NCBI RefSeq assembly: GCF_932276165.1 | Contig: NC_064009.1 | Span: forward strand, 4,154,001 to 4,218,000 | DNA: 64,000 nt | Reading direction: 5' to 3' | Source of the DNA: Plutella xylostella | Lineage: Eukaryota > Arthropoda > Insecta > Lepidoptera > Plutellidae | Shown: piece after piece, positions 21,001 through 34,207 of the stretch | How the letters are laid out: the number at the start of each line of letters is the position of its first letter | How positions within the stretch are numbered: position 1 is the first letter of the stretch | Position numbers and translations under genes: made by a program | The notes under the pieces: model-generated | Database searches by the model: none | What the model saw: only the letters and a program-made list of their open reading frames with translations | Told to the model about the DNA's origin: nothing

Positions 21001-24000
21001 TACGTTTGGCAAACCCCACACTAGGTTTTGGGTTTGGAGTCCATAAATTTTGTTGCTGCGTGCCCAGTTGGCCAAAGGTTTCACAAATTTCCAACTTCTT
21101 AACAGTGCATTTTTCGGTTGAATTATATAAACTAATATAAGCTTCTTACCTAAATAATAAGGAAGCATTCCCGTGTATAAACGAGGCAGCTCGCCTCACA
21201 TCTTCAGTGAGCGATCGCGCGCACGCCACTAATTGGTCGAGGGCATCTTGCGTCCCGTCCGTTGGTTCTTTGTCCCGCTCTAGCCGGTCCGGCGACCAAT
21301 CACCGGCGTCCAGCGCGCTGGTCGCTTCGTGCGTTATTCTCTCTGCGTCTTTTAGCGCTTTCACTAGCGGCCGTAGTTTTACTGCGATACCTGAAACGTG
21401 GAAAATTGAAAATTAATTAACTTACAAATTAAAACATAAAAATAACTAGTATCATTACCAGATATTGGAGATGTTATAATTTTATTTTCCTTTACTGTTT
21501 TACTGTGGAGAATAACCCCAATTTAGGTCTAAGATTCCAACTAAAATTCTATCTACATTATAGCGAATTGAGATCACTTGAGACTGGTCAGTTAAATTAT
21601 AGCAATTGATAGAACAATATGACCCACTTTCTTCCATTAAATATCACATTTCTTGGTACAAATGTTCTAGTGGCATGGCACGCAGATGAGTTCAGATGAC
21701 TAATGTATCTCAAATTTACAATCTTACGCGAATGCGTCATGGCTATGTTACAACAACAATTAACATCTGAATGAATGATTCAATAGTATTTACTCATTCA
21801 TGGATATAATTGTGTGGAGGTGCCAGACTGTGGCGTCACGTTTTCCCGCGGAATTTTCCTGGATAAAAGTCTAGGGACCATTATGCGGTAATCGGTAACA
21901 GAAAGTATTCATCATCATCTCAGTCTTATCCATGCAATCACTATTGTCTTAGGGCTTCGAAGGCATGGATGGAATTGCTCGGTATTTGATTCGCATGTAG
22001 TTACCTAGTTGCATCATAGCGTTAGTTATTTGTGCCTAGTGCTAACTCTTCCACGGTGGCGTAATCCTTTCGTCCACCCTTACCTCAAAGGTGATTCAAA
22101 TAACTAAATAACCCTTTTTATTAACTACACCGCTGTAACCTCAATCTGTACTAACCTTTATCCTGCGCATCAGCGGCATTAGCCAGAGTAGCGTCAGCAA
22201 ACACAGCTAAGTCGTGCAAGGCGGCCCTCAGCCGGGCGCCCGCCACACGGACGTCCAGAGCCCGTGGCCGCAGCGCCCCGCGCCGCCGCCACCCGGGGGT
22301 CACGTAGGAGAGGAGTCGGGATACTGCTGCTGACGCTTCCTCCTGGAAGCGGGGTGTATGAGGTGAGAAATGGGTGAAGGGAGTATGGAGTGACGTATCG
22401 GTGGCTTCGCCCGACGTAAAATGGATAGTCAGCGAGTATGTGACTGATGCTGACTGGCGCTTTATATCACCGATGACAAACTCTCAGAGATATGTCAACT
22501 TGTCTAAGCAAACTCTAGTTTAACTTTACGGGTGTGCTAAGAGGAAGACCTAAATCTGAACATCGCGGAGATTTATGAACCGACAAAACTTAGTGGTCCA
22601 GCTAGGTAAACAAATATCATTCAGGCTTCAGTTCGGAATCAACTTCAGTTTGGACCTTAGAAGATGTTTTCAAGTGAGTGAGCTAGTTGCAGGAACCAAA
22701 ACCCCTACAAAAATAACAATAAGTTTGTTCCGCAGTCATACCTGTAGCCTCTCCAGCGCCTCCAACGCCGCGTCACACGGCAGCGGCAGCGCGCGCGCCC
22801 GCGGCACGTCATACGTGCTACTAGCCGACGCGGCCGAGTGGGCCGAGCTGCCCGAGTGGCCGGACGCACTAGACGTGGCTGACGTCAGTGAGCCAGTCCC
22901 ACTGCAGGCTGAATCAGCTGATGCGGGGCGCGGCGCGCGCGGGGCGTCGTACCAGTCGGTCAGCGCGCGCGGACTGTCGTAGGTAGCTAGTCGCTGCACC
23001 GGCATCGGGGCTCGTGGCACGTCGTATAGGGCGCATTCTTCTATCTGTAATAGGGATGATGGTGAGTTAGGTAAGTACTAGGGAAGTAGGCTGGCTGCGC
23101 TAAATTAGTGGCATATGTAGGTACTTTCACGAGAGAGCCACGTACTGGAGCTTCACCCCCACTAGCCCCTCAGAATAGAATAGAGTTAGGAACATTGTCG
23201 CGAATGACGTAGATATCTTATCATTTATCAAGTGAACGATTATCTATCTGATAACATCGAGGTATCAAATCAACTTTGCTGTCGTCAACGGTTCTGTAAG
23301 GATCATTAGTTTATTGGCAGCTTGTTGTCCACGGACGTCATCCACTCATCCAAAGTTCAGTCATGACGTATGCACTGGACAGTTTCCTGCTGCCAGGAGT
23401 GCAAATTCCCAAAACATAATCTCCTTATTATTATTATTTATGTAGTCAAAACACAGATGTGTCACCGCTAGACGTGATACCATGCATTAGTTTTCTTTCT
23501 GTTTGGTAAATCCCATGAATACCTAATATACCTATCGTGCCGTAACTAAGGATATCACTATCAAGCTCTCATTCAACCCAACATCGCAGTCTGTGCAAAC
23601 CAACCTTAGTGAAGCTAGGCGTGTGCGGCGCCGGCAGTGGTTGGTGCGCGACGGTAGGCACATCACTACCAAGAGAGAGAATGAGAATTTGGCCAAGATC
23701 GCAGTCCATTGCGTGTACAAACCCACCTTAGTGAAGCTGGGCGTGTGCGGCGCCGGAAGTGGTTGCTGCCCAACAGTAGGCACGTCACTATAAAGCTATC
23801 ATTCAGCCAACATCGCAGTCCATTGCGTGCACAAACCCACCTTAGTGAAGCTGGGCGTGTGCGGAGCCGGCAGTGGTTGGTGCGCGACGGCTGCGGGCGC
23901 GCGCGCTCGCCGTCTAGCCGAGTTGCCGTCGAATACTGCGCCCACCACGCGCAGCCGGTTTCCTGGACATATGCCCTGGAATTATAAAGAAGATATGATG

Positions 24001-27000
24001 TAGGTTTTTGGCTTTTAGTTGAATCAATATGCCAATAAAGAGTTAAATAAATAAATAGTAGCATGGGACGCACTCCTGCCGGCAGGAGGACCTTAGACAG
24101 GTAGCCGGGTGAATCACCTAATCCATGTCTATGAAAATATTTTGAACCAAGCATGCTATAATCATTCCACAAGTTTCACTTACGACACTAGTAATCCCAA
24201 TACTCCGACCATTAACAACCTAATGGTCGAAGTATAACAATACCAATGAAGTACGTTGAATTAAAATGAATTGAATAATTTTAGATCGTAAGAACGATAT
24301 TCATCCGTTTTCACTCTACAAATCCGTCATCGCTCCAAAACTGAAGCCATAATTAAGTAATAAACCCCCAAAATTGAGCCAAATTGCGGAATAAACCAAG
24401 ATTAATGTCGGAAAATCGTGTTTCCGCCAAAAAGGTCAGAGAAAAACCACTCGTGACGTGAATTACTTATTCTAAAAGTTATAAGATGTGCAAAGTTTTA
24501 ACGAGACTTGTTCGCAAATGTCCGGTAAACTGTTTTGAATGCAAAAACCTTGGTCTCTTAGTTTTGAAGCCTTTTAAACAGATTTTATACAAAAGTTTCC
24601 CGAGACATGTAATTTACGTCGAATACGCGGAAAAAACAGCTTACATTGCTGAAACTTTGTTTTGTTTTTATTACGAAGTTACGCATGCCTATTTACTTAC
24701 CTAATCGATTTCAAAGTTAGCAAAATATTCACGGGTTGCTTTACTTTGTTTTTCTTCTTTTATACCTTAGTAAAAGTAATAAGACCTTCAGAGAAAGTTT
24801 TAACTGACTATAGCTAGTCGGTCCATCGCGACCTCTTTCACTGTTGTTGAATCTCTCTCAAGGACTAGTCCGTTGCCGCCATACAATCTGGGAGTTTACA
24901 CAGCTAGGCATGTTATCTTATCTTGTTGTAACTTATTTCATCCATATTATTTATGTTTCTTGTTCGTCGAAAGTACACTAGTAACCACGTAACTTGACCA
25001 AATTGGACTGGCAGCAAAATTCACACACACACATCCACTCGCCCCTCATTATACCGCATCTCCATGGCTCCATACATATTGGTCAATTTACATAGTTCAT
25101 AGCGCAGCAACACTTCATCGCATACCTGCCTACCCCGCAAGGAGCAGAGCCACCAGCCGTCGCTGCCGCCGGTGTTCTGCTCGAGCACGGTGAGCAGGTC
25201 CCCGCGCCGGAAGGCCAGCTCCTCGGGGGACTCCGCTATGTTGTCGTACAGGGCGCGCGCCATGCACTGTGGACAAGGATACCAAGGTTTAATAACTGAG
25301 AATCCAGAGAATTAATATAAGTATAAACGTTATGGAAGGGGTACAGACTGAGGATATGTAAGTACCCAAAATAATGCTGATGGACAGCAGAGGGCGAAAC
25401 TAAGTAAGTAATTTAATTCGTCCAAGACCCGAGGACAAATATCCCGACCGGGAATCTAACTCGGGTCTCCCTCCATAAAAGCATAAATGTACTTATGACA
25501 TATTATGAGCAAATAACTCAGCTGTCTAATAACTAGAGGTGGCAGTTATAACACATAGCAACTTATATATCACATTATATTTATATAATTTCATAATGAT
25601 TATTAAAATAAAAGAAAGACTGTTATAAATATAATTATTTTCCGTAAAAACTTTTTTTTCGTGACAGCGCCATCTTACGGCGTTATAATCAAATTATAGT
25701 TTGTCAAATCTAATTAGTTGCTAAAATCGTCAAGAGATGTCTCTAGATTGGCCAACGAATCGAATATTGAATGAGTAATATGTATGAAATATTATGATCC
25801 CTGTGTACTCGTATTAGAGCCTATTTTGCTTCGTGCTATTTTTCATTATGAATATAATTTCAACTACTGTTATGAGTATCATTATATTGATTGTCTTTAT
25901 AACAGGTTATCGTTTCGGTATATCGTCGCGCGTAAATTATAACTGCTCGGCACATTGTTTAAAGTTAAATATGTATAAAAACAGTGTGTTTAGTGTATAA
26001 CTTTATTGTTTAGTTCCACGTGTTAACTTATTTGTAATATTCAATCATAATTCATAAATATCATTATAATTTTAATATAAACAAAGAAAAACGCAAATCA
26101 AACATGGATATTTATGAATAGAATGTTCCTAATACCTAAGTATTATGTAAAACTACACATACACTCATGCTTATTTTACGAGTAAATTATAATTCTACCC
26201 CATAAGTAACATACGAGTACATATCAACTGAACAAGTTATAAGTATCATATTTTCAAATTTTACGTTATAGTTTGAAAATATATTTATAATGATGATAAC
26301 GTATCGTTCATTATACTGTTAAAAAAACAGCAGCTTAAGATACCTATACTGCTATCACAATAACAACTTAGGATATTACTTATACTGTTACTTTATATTC
26401 GTTATCTTAAACTGTTGTCTTAAACTGTTGTTGATATAACAGTTTAAGACAACGAATATAAATTTATAATATAACGTATAATTCATTATTAAGATTTAGC
26501 CGTTATAACCACCTCTACTAATAACTGATTTATTTATTACATTACAGTACCCACTAAAAGCCATATTTAATTAACATGACAAAATAGTTCGCCAATGTAG
26601 AGCAACACGAAGCCACTAATCACAGTCAAGATAATTATCCCACCCTTGCAATGGCACATTTACCTGGGCCCATAAATAGGGTTCTACGCGCGTCAAATAT
26701 AGTTTCGTATTATTTATATCCGAAGTAGTCATTAGAATACGACCCCAGCACGTGGGTAGGCACATGCGTCTGCGCATGTCGGTACAACTCGTGCAATGTA
26801 AATGGTCCCTCATGGCGTTAGGGAGACCTATGAAATCAGTTAAACACCCTCCTGCCTCATCATCGCACAGAAATGCAGGCAGATAGATGTACTTATAGTT
26901 GATAGTAGTCTACATAAACACAATCATAGTATAATAATCTATACTTACAGTTAAATTTAAAATCATAAATAATATTTTTTATTATAAATAAGTTTATGAA

Positions 27001-27748
27001 TTTTCCCTATAACTTTAACTTATGGGAAACCCTGTATATAAGCGTTATTCAAAAGTGCAAGCGACAAGGTACACAGACCGGGTTGTAGGGGGCCACAGCT
27101 GCGCCGGAACAACATCCTAAATCAGACGATAATGACGGATCGCGTTGTGAAACAGTCAATAGCTGTAGCTCTATTGTGCCAGTAGGTGCCATATCTGGCG
27201 GGGTAGTGGGCGAATGCAACGCCACTTGGGGCAGGGCATGGCCGGATGTGACCCACTGGTAATTTGTTGGGATCTCTTTAACTATAAACGTATTTTGTGT
27301 GAGTTAATCTGATAGTTAGCTAAGTACCTATATCAGTCCTTTGGAACGTCTCTAATAGGAGAGTCATACATGTATTGCATATATGTAGGTATATCCAGCA
27401 GTGCATTATTGTTAGCTTATGGTGACAATGGTGACATAAATGAATACTTAACATGTTTCTTTGGCCATTTGTTCTCCTCAGTGACTAAGCCTTTGTGAAA
27501 TGATAGACTCATAATCGTGATAATCAACAAATATACCTAATTGTAACATTTTAATAAATGGTATTCTATTCTTCATAATAATAGGATGGTACCTCGTGAT
27601 CAGCATCGACCTCATCTTCATTGTTCGTGGTGTGTGGCACCACACCACACTTCTCAATCTTCAACTTGTTCAGCAGTTTCAGACCAAACCGCCGAGACCA
27701 CGACTTTTTTATTGATCCAACTTCATCGTTTCCACCAATTTTACACAT
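18063..27748 (-). CDS. p130CAS: CAS-family adaptor (p130CAS/BCAR1 orthologue), 8 exons
   Basis: Exons (minus): 27748-27593, 25266-25126, 23975-23841, 23044-22742, 22342-22156, 21390-21150, 20759-20588, 18575-18063. All introns are GT-AG and the CDS is 1848 nt (615 aa). Residues about 54-112 form an SH3 domain (ARALYDNIAE, GWWLCSLRGRQ, GICPGNRLRVV) that in this family binds FAK- and C3G-type proline motifs. Residues 145-245 hold YxxP sites (YDVP, YDSP, YDAP, YDVP), phosphorylated by Src-type kinases to recruit Crk SH2. Residues 246-388 match the serine-rich helical bundle. The YDYV motif in exon 7 is the conserved Src-binding site. Residues 446-615 are the CAS C-terminal domain (DDRQLAAFYAAQ, FLAHGKFVVLSAHRIVHVGD). 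The protein is cytoplasmic and focal-adhesion associated in known relatives. The substrate region is short compared with vertebrates. The first exon is the least certain part. Confidence 0.93.
19062..19621. mobile_element. Tc1/mariner-like deletion derivative nested in the hAT-like element
   Basis: Imperfect inverted ends: CAGGTGGACCAAAAGAAGTC at 19062 and, reversed at 19621, CAAGGTGGGCCAAAAGTAAT. A minus-strand frame at about 19400-19160 has FYGFLKSRVYVNKP, LKDNIRHEWENLSPEV and DGAHLADIIL, characteristic of the C-terminal end of IS630/Tc1-mariner type transposases. The rest of the transposase is deleted. Confidence 0.75.
19660..19795. repeat. Tandem duplication of a 67-bp unit
   Basis: The segment containing TAGTACAGTATTTTCTTTGT, GATTAAGTTGACAAAG and AAAAAAAAGGAGAAT occurs twice in direct succession (from about 19660 and 19728) with only a few differences. 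It lies inside the hAT-like element. Confidence 0.85.
19975..20588 (-). repeat. Tandem partial copies of CAS exon 7
   Basis: Downstream of exon 7 (20759-20588), copies of its 3' part end at splice-donor-like GAG|GTGAG sites at 20328, 20185 and 20059. The copies are about 133, 84 and 66 nt long and progressively 5'-truncated, and a short remnant lies near 19985-20010. They are separated by similar CAGTCTCTCTGCTAG-type spacers. Confidence 0.88.
20328..20460 (-). CDS. Candidate mutually exclusive alternative exon 7b of the CAS gene
   Basis: This copy of exon 7 is open throughout. With acceptor GCTAGCAG at 20468-20461 it enters in phase 2 and leaves in phase 0 at GAG|GTGAGG, exactly like exon 7. 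It encodes DYVYLEARSAVDRRNAG and ALPDKLRASFDALVRDADHA, so it keeps the YDYV-like Tyr context as TDYV. Using both exons in tandem would break the frame, so it would have to replace exon 7. It could also be an unused duplicate; RNA evidence is needed to decide. Confidence 0.5.
23588..23886 (-). repeat. Three tandem copies of the end of CAS exon 3 with its splice donor
   Basis: The coding segment QPLPAPHTPSFTK plus following GT(G/T)GGTTTG donor and about 75 bp of intron occurs at 23841 (real exon end), 23727 and about 23613, a period of 114 bp. The middle copy has gained an AG acceptor, so 23765-23727 could act as a 39-nt phase-0 exon. The third copy lacks the AG. Confidence 0.85.
25526..26525. 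mobile_element. hAT-like MITE (984 bp) in CAS intron 1
   Basis: The 8-bp direct repeat CTAATAAC (25526-25533, 26518-26525) flanks ends TAGAGGTGG (25534) and CCACCTCTA (26517). The interior is very AT-rich and non-coding. It contains a perfect 16-bp inverted repeat (GTTGTCTTAAACTGTT, 26414-26429, with its complement at 26438-26453, 8-nt loop) near the right end. The 8-bp duplication fits hAT. Confidence 0.88.
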
Positions 27749-29247
27749 TTTGGACAAAACTAAATAATTTAGACTTAATTAACTTTTGATCTAAGCTTTC
27801 ACACAGCCAAGCCAGTTCGAAAATCGTGTTATTTCTCGATAAGGCAGTTTGATGTCACTATTAAAGAATAAAACTTGTTAATTATAATTAAAACGCGTGT
27901 AATTGCTGCTCAATATGTGCTGCCCGGCTCAGCACTCAGCATTTAATAGCTAAGCTTAGTGGTATTTAAATTATTGAGGTTATTGTAACCGGTAATAGTG
28001 ATGATTCACCGAACGTCATACCTAAATTGATGAGAACTGCGGTTAGGAAGATACTTTGTAGGTAGGTTTGCATACTGCATCCGAATTTATTGCCAACTAA
28101 GATTTTGCACAAAGGACTAAAGTCTTAAAAATAATGTTACACATTGCTTGCATCTCTCAATAAATCGGACAGGAAAAAAAATAACTAACCCTTTCGTACT
28201 AGAATAAAAAGTGAGCTCGCGAGTGGGTTTTTTTAAATCTTTTTATGGCATAAATTTTTATTATCAATCAAACTAATTTTTACTTTAAAGCCCATGAAGG
28301 CTACCTACCTCTGGAATGTTATACCTAAGGACTTAAATACGAGTAAGTTTTTTTCGCCCATCGACGCGACGGCGGCGGAGCGGCGTTGAGAAAACGCATC
28401 TACCGATTACCCTATCAATCAATTGGCAAAGAACTAGCTTGACACCATCCACAATCATGCCTTTTAAAGACTCGTTTTATTCATCATGCTCACGACTCAC
28501 GGGTGATAGGATAAAATTGGCGTCATTGGCGAGATGGATCAGGATGCTTCTTGGCCGGATGCGGTGACTCATGGCGCCAGCTTTAATACCACGGTATAAA
28601 ATATCGTGTGACTGTCTATAACCTTCCGACAGATGAGCGAGGCCGTTGACGGAGTCAGGGAACTCTTGGGAAGCTGACGAAGATGTATGAACTTGAAATA
28701 CTTCCAGGAGTCACCGCAATGACTTCATTTTCGGGACGATAATGTTGGCAAAAAACGTTGCGGGTTTTACTGATGATTTAAGCTGTTCCATTCTGCGGTT
28801 TCGTTTGTTTGACAAATATTTTGAAAATTAAAACAAACAAGTTTTAAAGTTCATGCCTATTGCCTGATGTCTACCCTACTTACCTATTGCTAAAAGTGAC
28901 AATATACCGCCATGCTGAGTTTGATTGGCGACACAGTGGACTGTCCATTTCTCCGGCACTGCTGTGACAGACATGTCGCTGTAACGATGCCGCTAAGGAA
29001 GTATTGATTATTTTATTTTATTATTATTATAACGCATGTAATTAAATTAAATTTATAATCTGAAATTATTCTTATTTCTTTTTATATTGTATTTAATCCT
29101 GAATTTATGTATTAATTTGATTTATGATAAATTGTACTTATGTTAATTCTTGTGCTCGTTGTTAATTGTATTGTTTTTTTTTTTGTTTATTGAATTTTAT
29201 GACATGTACTGAATATGGATCAAGTTATCTGAAATAAATTAATTTAG
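27749..29247. other. Upstream region of the CAS gene, no other gene seen
   Basis: This should hold the CAS 5' UTR and promoter if the first coding exon is 27748-27593. No other exon, RNA gene or complete repeat is recognised. It is AT-rich, particularly 29010-29200. Confidence 0.5.
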
Positions 29248-29510
29248 GACGACCGAATGGCGTAGTGGTTAGTGACCCTGACTACTGAGCCGATGGTCCC
29301 GGGTTCGATTCCCGGATGGGGCAGATATTTGTTTAAACACAGATATTCGTTCTCAGGTCTTGGATGTGCCCGTGAAATGGCAATAGGCCCGCCCCCTATT
29401 TCATTGGGACTAACATAACACTCTGGCGAAAAGTGGGTGCAGCAATGCACCTCTGCCTACCCCGCAAGGGAGTACATTAGTACAAGGCGTGAGTGCGTGT
29501 TTTTTTTTTT
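29248..29510 (+). mobile_element. tRNA-headed SINE, copy 3
   Basis: Full-length copy of the SINE family at 3749-4012, with the same A/B-box head (B box near 29301), body and a terminal T-run at 29500-29510. The AT-rich flanks (AATTAATTTA on the left, AATGAATTTAATTAA on the right) make the target duplication ambiguous. Confidence 0.92.
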
Positions 29511-32500
29511 AATGAATTTAATTAATTAATTAATAATTTCTCATGGGCGAAGAGACCTACCTAGTATTTTTTACTTTCACGACCACGTCCACTATTAGTC
29601 ACATGTGAAGATCATGAACAATCGCCCAGTGAACCATCACAAAGCACCCTGCACCGTGCGAATAGGCCGTCATATGGCCGGTCGAAAATCAATGAAGAGC
29701 TTTGAATGGGGGCGGCGACCTCAGAAGGTCGCTCAGTTAGTCCTTGGTAGTACTAGAGCCACCACTGCGCATGCGTCAACACAGTTTACATTCCATCCAG
29801 ATATATCCTCTTTTATTAGGTACTAAGGCCAAGTAAGAAGTTTAGTATCTTTTAGGTCAGAAGGTTCTGGCTGTTAAGTACTTACTTAAGAGTTCTTGGA
29901 TTTAGGAAGTACTGCATGAAAGGCTTGTAAATAGCCATCGAGTTTTAAAGATTTAAGTAAGTACCTATCTAAGTATTGTTCTTTACATTTCTTTGCATTT
30001 ATTATTATTTTTTGGTTTGCATATAAGTACTAGGGCTTTTGTTCAACAGAATCTGCTCGCCAGCAGAAGAGCTTTGTAACTGGCGCTCGAAATGTTATTA
30101 AATTGAAACCGTCTCGGAATCCCAGGATTTAACCCAATTCTCTCAGCGAACGCTTGTCTTTTAGTAAGAACATCAATGGTCAGCGGAACTGTAAGGAATA
30201 ACTGTGCTGAAAATAGCAAGAAAATAGCGCTTTCAGTCTTCGACGTTTTTTTATTATACTGCGACGTAATGCTTCGCCCCGACGCAGCCTTCTAGACATT
30301 TCTTATGGACGTTAATTAATTTTCACCCCCTAAAAGGTTTTGTATAAACGTGATGTCGTGTAGTCGGACGGAATACTGAGTGTTCTTTATTTTTAACATG
30401 ACTTGCTTGGTCGAAATTTTACGTGCAAGGTTTTTGACCTGTCTGAGGGGTTTACAAACATACTACCTTCATTCAGTAGCTTTTCCTCGCGAACTTCGCA
30501 TTCCCTATGAAACAAAGAAACATCAAAATTCATTTATTTTCAAAATAAATTAGTAAGTAAGTATAAGTATAAGTACCTACTGCTTCAGCACCTACCAAGA
30601 ACACAACGACCTACACGTATTCATTTTAATATAATACTGCTACATTTAGGTTCATTTAGCTGGTTTCCAACTGTCCAACTTATTTTCCGTAGTTTTACGT
30701 TAATTTCTCTTTTGCTATATGACTGAAAGTATTAAAACCTCCTCCACAAAAGTACGTTGCACAACTGCGGCTTAATATTCAGCTGAAATGAGAGAGGCAT
30801 TATAATTTGTGCGCCGCCGGCCCGGGGCAGACAAATAAATGACTCGCCCTAAAAAAACGTGAGCTTTTCCGCTGAAATAGAGTCTGAAAATGCTGAAAAC
30901 TAACGCGACGACGTCGGCCCGTCGACGACAGGAATGTTTAGTTATGGCAGATTTTTTAAACCCTACGTTTATAACATTACTTACATTTTCTAAATCCGGC
31001 TTTGTCCCGTCCGGTTTTTAAGCTTATTTTAAATTATTTTACAGTTTCTATCTTATTTTTCTGAAATCTAATTGGGTTGGCTTATCCTTCATTGTGTCAC
31101 ATTGCTGGACAAAGTCGGCCAGTGTATATAAAATTATATTCTATACAATACATAAGAAAAATAGACGTCGAACCGATCCATCATTATTAATTAACGATCG
31201 ATAATATATCAGCGAACGTAAAAAGTTTTGCCAACTTGCAAAAACCAAATACCCCATTAAGAAACCACTTACAAGACTTACAACCTCAGGAGCCACTTAT
31301 AGCTGCTTCTGCTTCTAAGTATGAAATTCCCAAGTAGGTATACCTACAGACCATGCTGCATCCTTGCCTCGAGATAAGTGTTCTCAACATAACAGCCGCG
31401 AAGTTTTTATACTGCACAGTTTATCTTAATGTTTCTCGCAAAAAACTTCCGTAACGGAGACTCTAGTGGTGTTTTTTGCTTTCTAATTACTCTTTACCGT
31501 GTACGAAAAGTTGGTTCGTTGGTAATCTACTGGCTTGTTAATGACGAGGACTGATGAGCGGCTGAGAGTGAAATTTCGTAACTTATCTACTGCAGTTTCT
31601 ACTCTCACATGATAGAGGCAGACTATGGGCGGGTCAGGCGAGTGACACATAGTTAGCGAGGCGACTTTCCTAGGCTGCTAATGCTAAGGTTAGCAAGTAA
31701 GTAAGATTAAGGTGAACAATGACGTTATTTTCAACAAGCAATAGAATGTTATAATGTGTTTGTCTATATTATATATTTTTTTACCAAAGCCACGTACAAG
31801 ATAGAAATAACTTTGCTAGTTTATGCAGCCATAAAAACGAAATATAGTGGGGACGGTTGTTTGTAAATGGATGTACGTGAACCGTTCATGTCATATCTCA
31901 TCGATATTCAATATCCTAAGTCGATGACCCTTCCACAGATAAGCACTCCCACTCGTGTGAACCGCGGTGCACTTACAGAATTACACCCTATTCATTTATT
32001 TATATGTTCATAATAGATACCTATAAAACCTATTATAGATTGGACGGACCTACCAATTTTGATTGTATCTAGATTCTAGACATTTTACTAGATATACTAT
32101 AGCCAGACCGTATTTTACGCAACGCATAGGTACCTACTTGCCTTCGATTTTTTTACTGATTTCTCCATCTATTTTTACTAGGTACTTCCATTGATAATAA
32201 TTTAACGATTCATATACTAATAAGCGGAAACGGACATCAATTATTTGTATTTAGAATCGACTTCATTTTACTGCAGGTGTGTATCTCAGACTAGACATTG
32301 CTTTACAGAAGGCAGCCTTAAATCATAGCGATAGGATCAACCGTGATAAATACACGGGGGCGTCACCTTTAATTAACTAGGTGCTAGATGTTAATGCTTT
32401 GTGAAGTTAATTACAGACACGTCCGCCTGATTGCACTTGATGGCCGCATCAATAACTGACTTCCACTATCTTTTGTTTGTGGTCAAAGCGGGTGTTAGCT

Positions 32501-34071
32501 GCCCACGCCACCGTGTTGGCGCCATCCCAAAAAAAGTTCCCATCAATGATACTAATCGCCTATTCATGCTATACCTTATAATCATAAGCGCCAACACAAA
32601 ATATTGTTAATCAGACTTTCGTGTAATTTATTCATTAGATTCATCTACCAAAGACCGCAGCGGTGTAGACAGCCTATAAACAGTGGCGTTTCCCGAATTG
32701 AAAATGCAAATTTAACGACAATATACCAAGAGATACATCGCCGGGATTGAATAAAAACGTTACGGCCCCATACAAAGCCATACCTACAGCTATAGCTACA
32801 TGACTACAACGCGCGACCGGGGGAGGAATGAAAAGACATCCCTGATAAAACTCCGGACTTTACCGACTGGGGCGCGGCGACTCATGCCATTCCACTGCAG
32901 GCGCTTCTACCTAGCACATACCCACTAGGTATCTAGTGCCGACTACAAAAGATTAAAAATCTTCACTTCTTCTATTCACAATTTTTTCTATCCTTTCTTT
33001 TTATAGGCAGGCGTGTTAATGGAACGGGAGCTGGAACAATCGCGTGGACGCCAGCTAAATCCCAGAGCGTTAAACTGTCGGACATTTAAATATGCAGCCG
33101 GGATTGTGGTCGCCTGATTGTCTGCTCGGGTTATGAGTTATACTGGGAGTGGGCCACGGCGGCCGAGCCTGGCGACATTTGTGGGACGAGACACTTGTGG
33201 CGTGCGAGGAGTTGGCCCCGGCCCAACACACCACCGTGTACGAAACACACTCTATACAGCCGCCATCGCGCCATCACCACTTGAATTACTAACACACACA
33301 TTTCATAAACATTAACTGGATTATTGAACTTGTCTAAGTAAAGAAACGTGCAGCGGCGTCGCGCCTGCAGGTACCACCAATTATGGCGCTCCGTCCATTA
33401 CAGCCTAACTAATAAACGAACAAAACTTCCCTCGCAAATTTCTTGGCACCTTTCCATTTTCATTATCCTGTTTTCAGTACTTACGCTAAGTGAAAGAAAA
33501 GCTATCGAGTTATTGAAAACTGAATTTAAGTATGATAAATCCCTCATACTCTATAAGAGCCGCTATTTCCAGAAATGTTTGCGTTTCCCGAATTGAATTG
33601 AATCCGTTTAGTTGGATCGCCGGCGGCTCCGAGCCACGCAATAAGTTCCACGGAACTCCTTAAGCCTTGTTATCAGAGAACACAGTTTCTCACATCTCTC
33701 AATAGGGACCTGGCAGCTATCCAATCCTGGACATAACTGTTTGGGATTGTACAATAAGTTTGAGCGATGTAACGAAGCAACTGCGAGCTCTCGAGTCGAC
33801 TGGCTAAGTCCTGGCCTGAAGGTGAGGGGAGGAAAATAGTTTTTATCTGGTTGGTGTTTAGTGCTGATTTGTAGTGGCGGGCTGGTGGCGTAGGTGGCGG
33901 CGGGCGACGGCTCTCGACGCAACTTGAACATTCGCGGGGCGGCGCGCGGAGTGCACTGTGCTCTGATTAAACTCCGTCTGAGAGCGGTCCTTGCTTTATT
34001 TGTAACTAGTCCCTCGAGTGTTTAATGTAGGTTTTCTCTCTATGAAATTGCTCCGGGCCCCAAGCTATTGG
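29511..34071. other. Long stretch without supported genes
   Basis: No coding exon with recognisable homology. The longest open frame (33608-33931, minus) contains a good pyrimidine-rich acceptor-like CCTTCAG near 33806, but there is no known domain and no partner exon could be found. It is listed as unresolved rather than as a gene. Confidence 0.5.
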
Positions 34072-34076
34072 AAAAT

Positions 34077-34207
34077 TGATGTGTTTATGGTCATCCTCTA
34101 TGTAGTCGATGGTCACCTCTTGTCACATTACTAATAAAATGGCGGCTAACAAGCAAATACGTATTTCTATTATTTATTATTATCTTAGCTAACCCGCAAA
34201 TACTTCA
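34077..34207 (+). repeat. 5' LTR of the TRIM
   Basis: Starts TGATGTGTTTATGGTC and ends CGCAAATACTTCA. It contains an AATAAA at about 34133 that could serve as poly(A) signal. Confidence 0.92.

Noticed and set aside
33608..33931. Exon with a good acceptor-like site
   Set aside because: Only one weak signal. No second exon or known protein family could be matched, so it is left unresolved.
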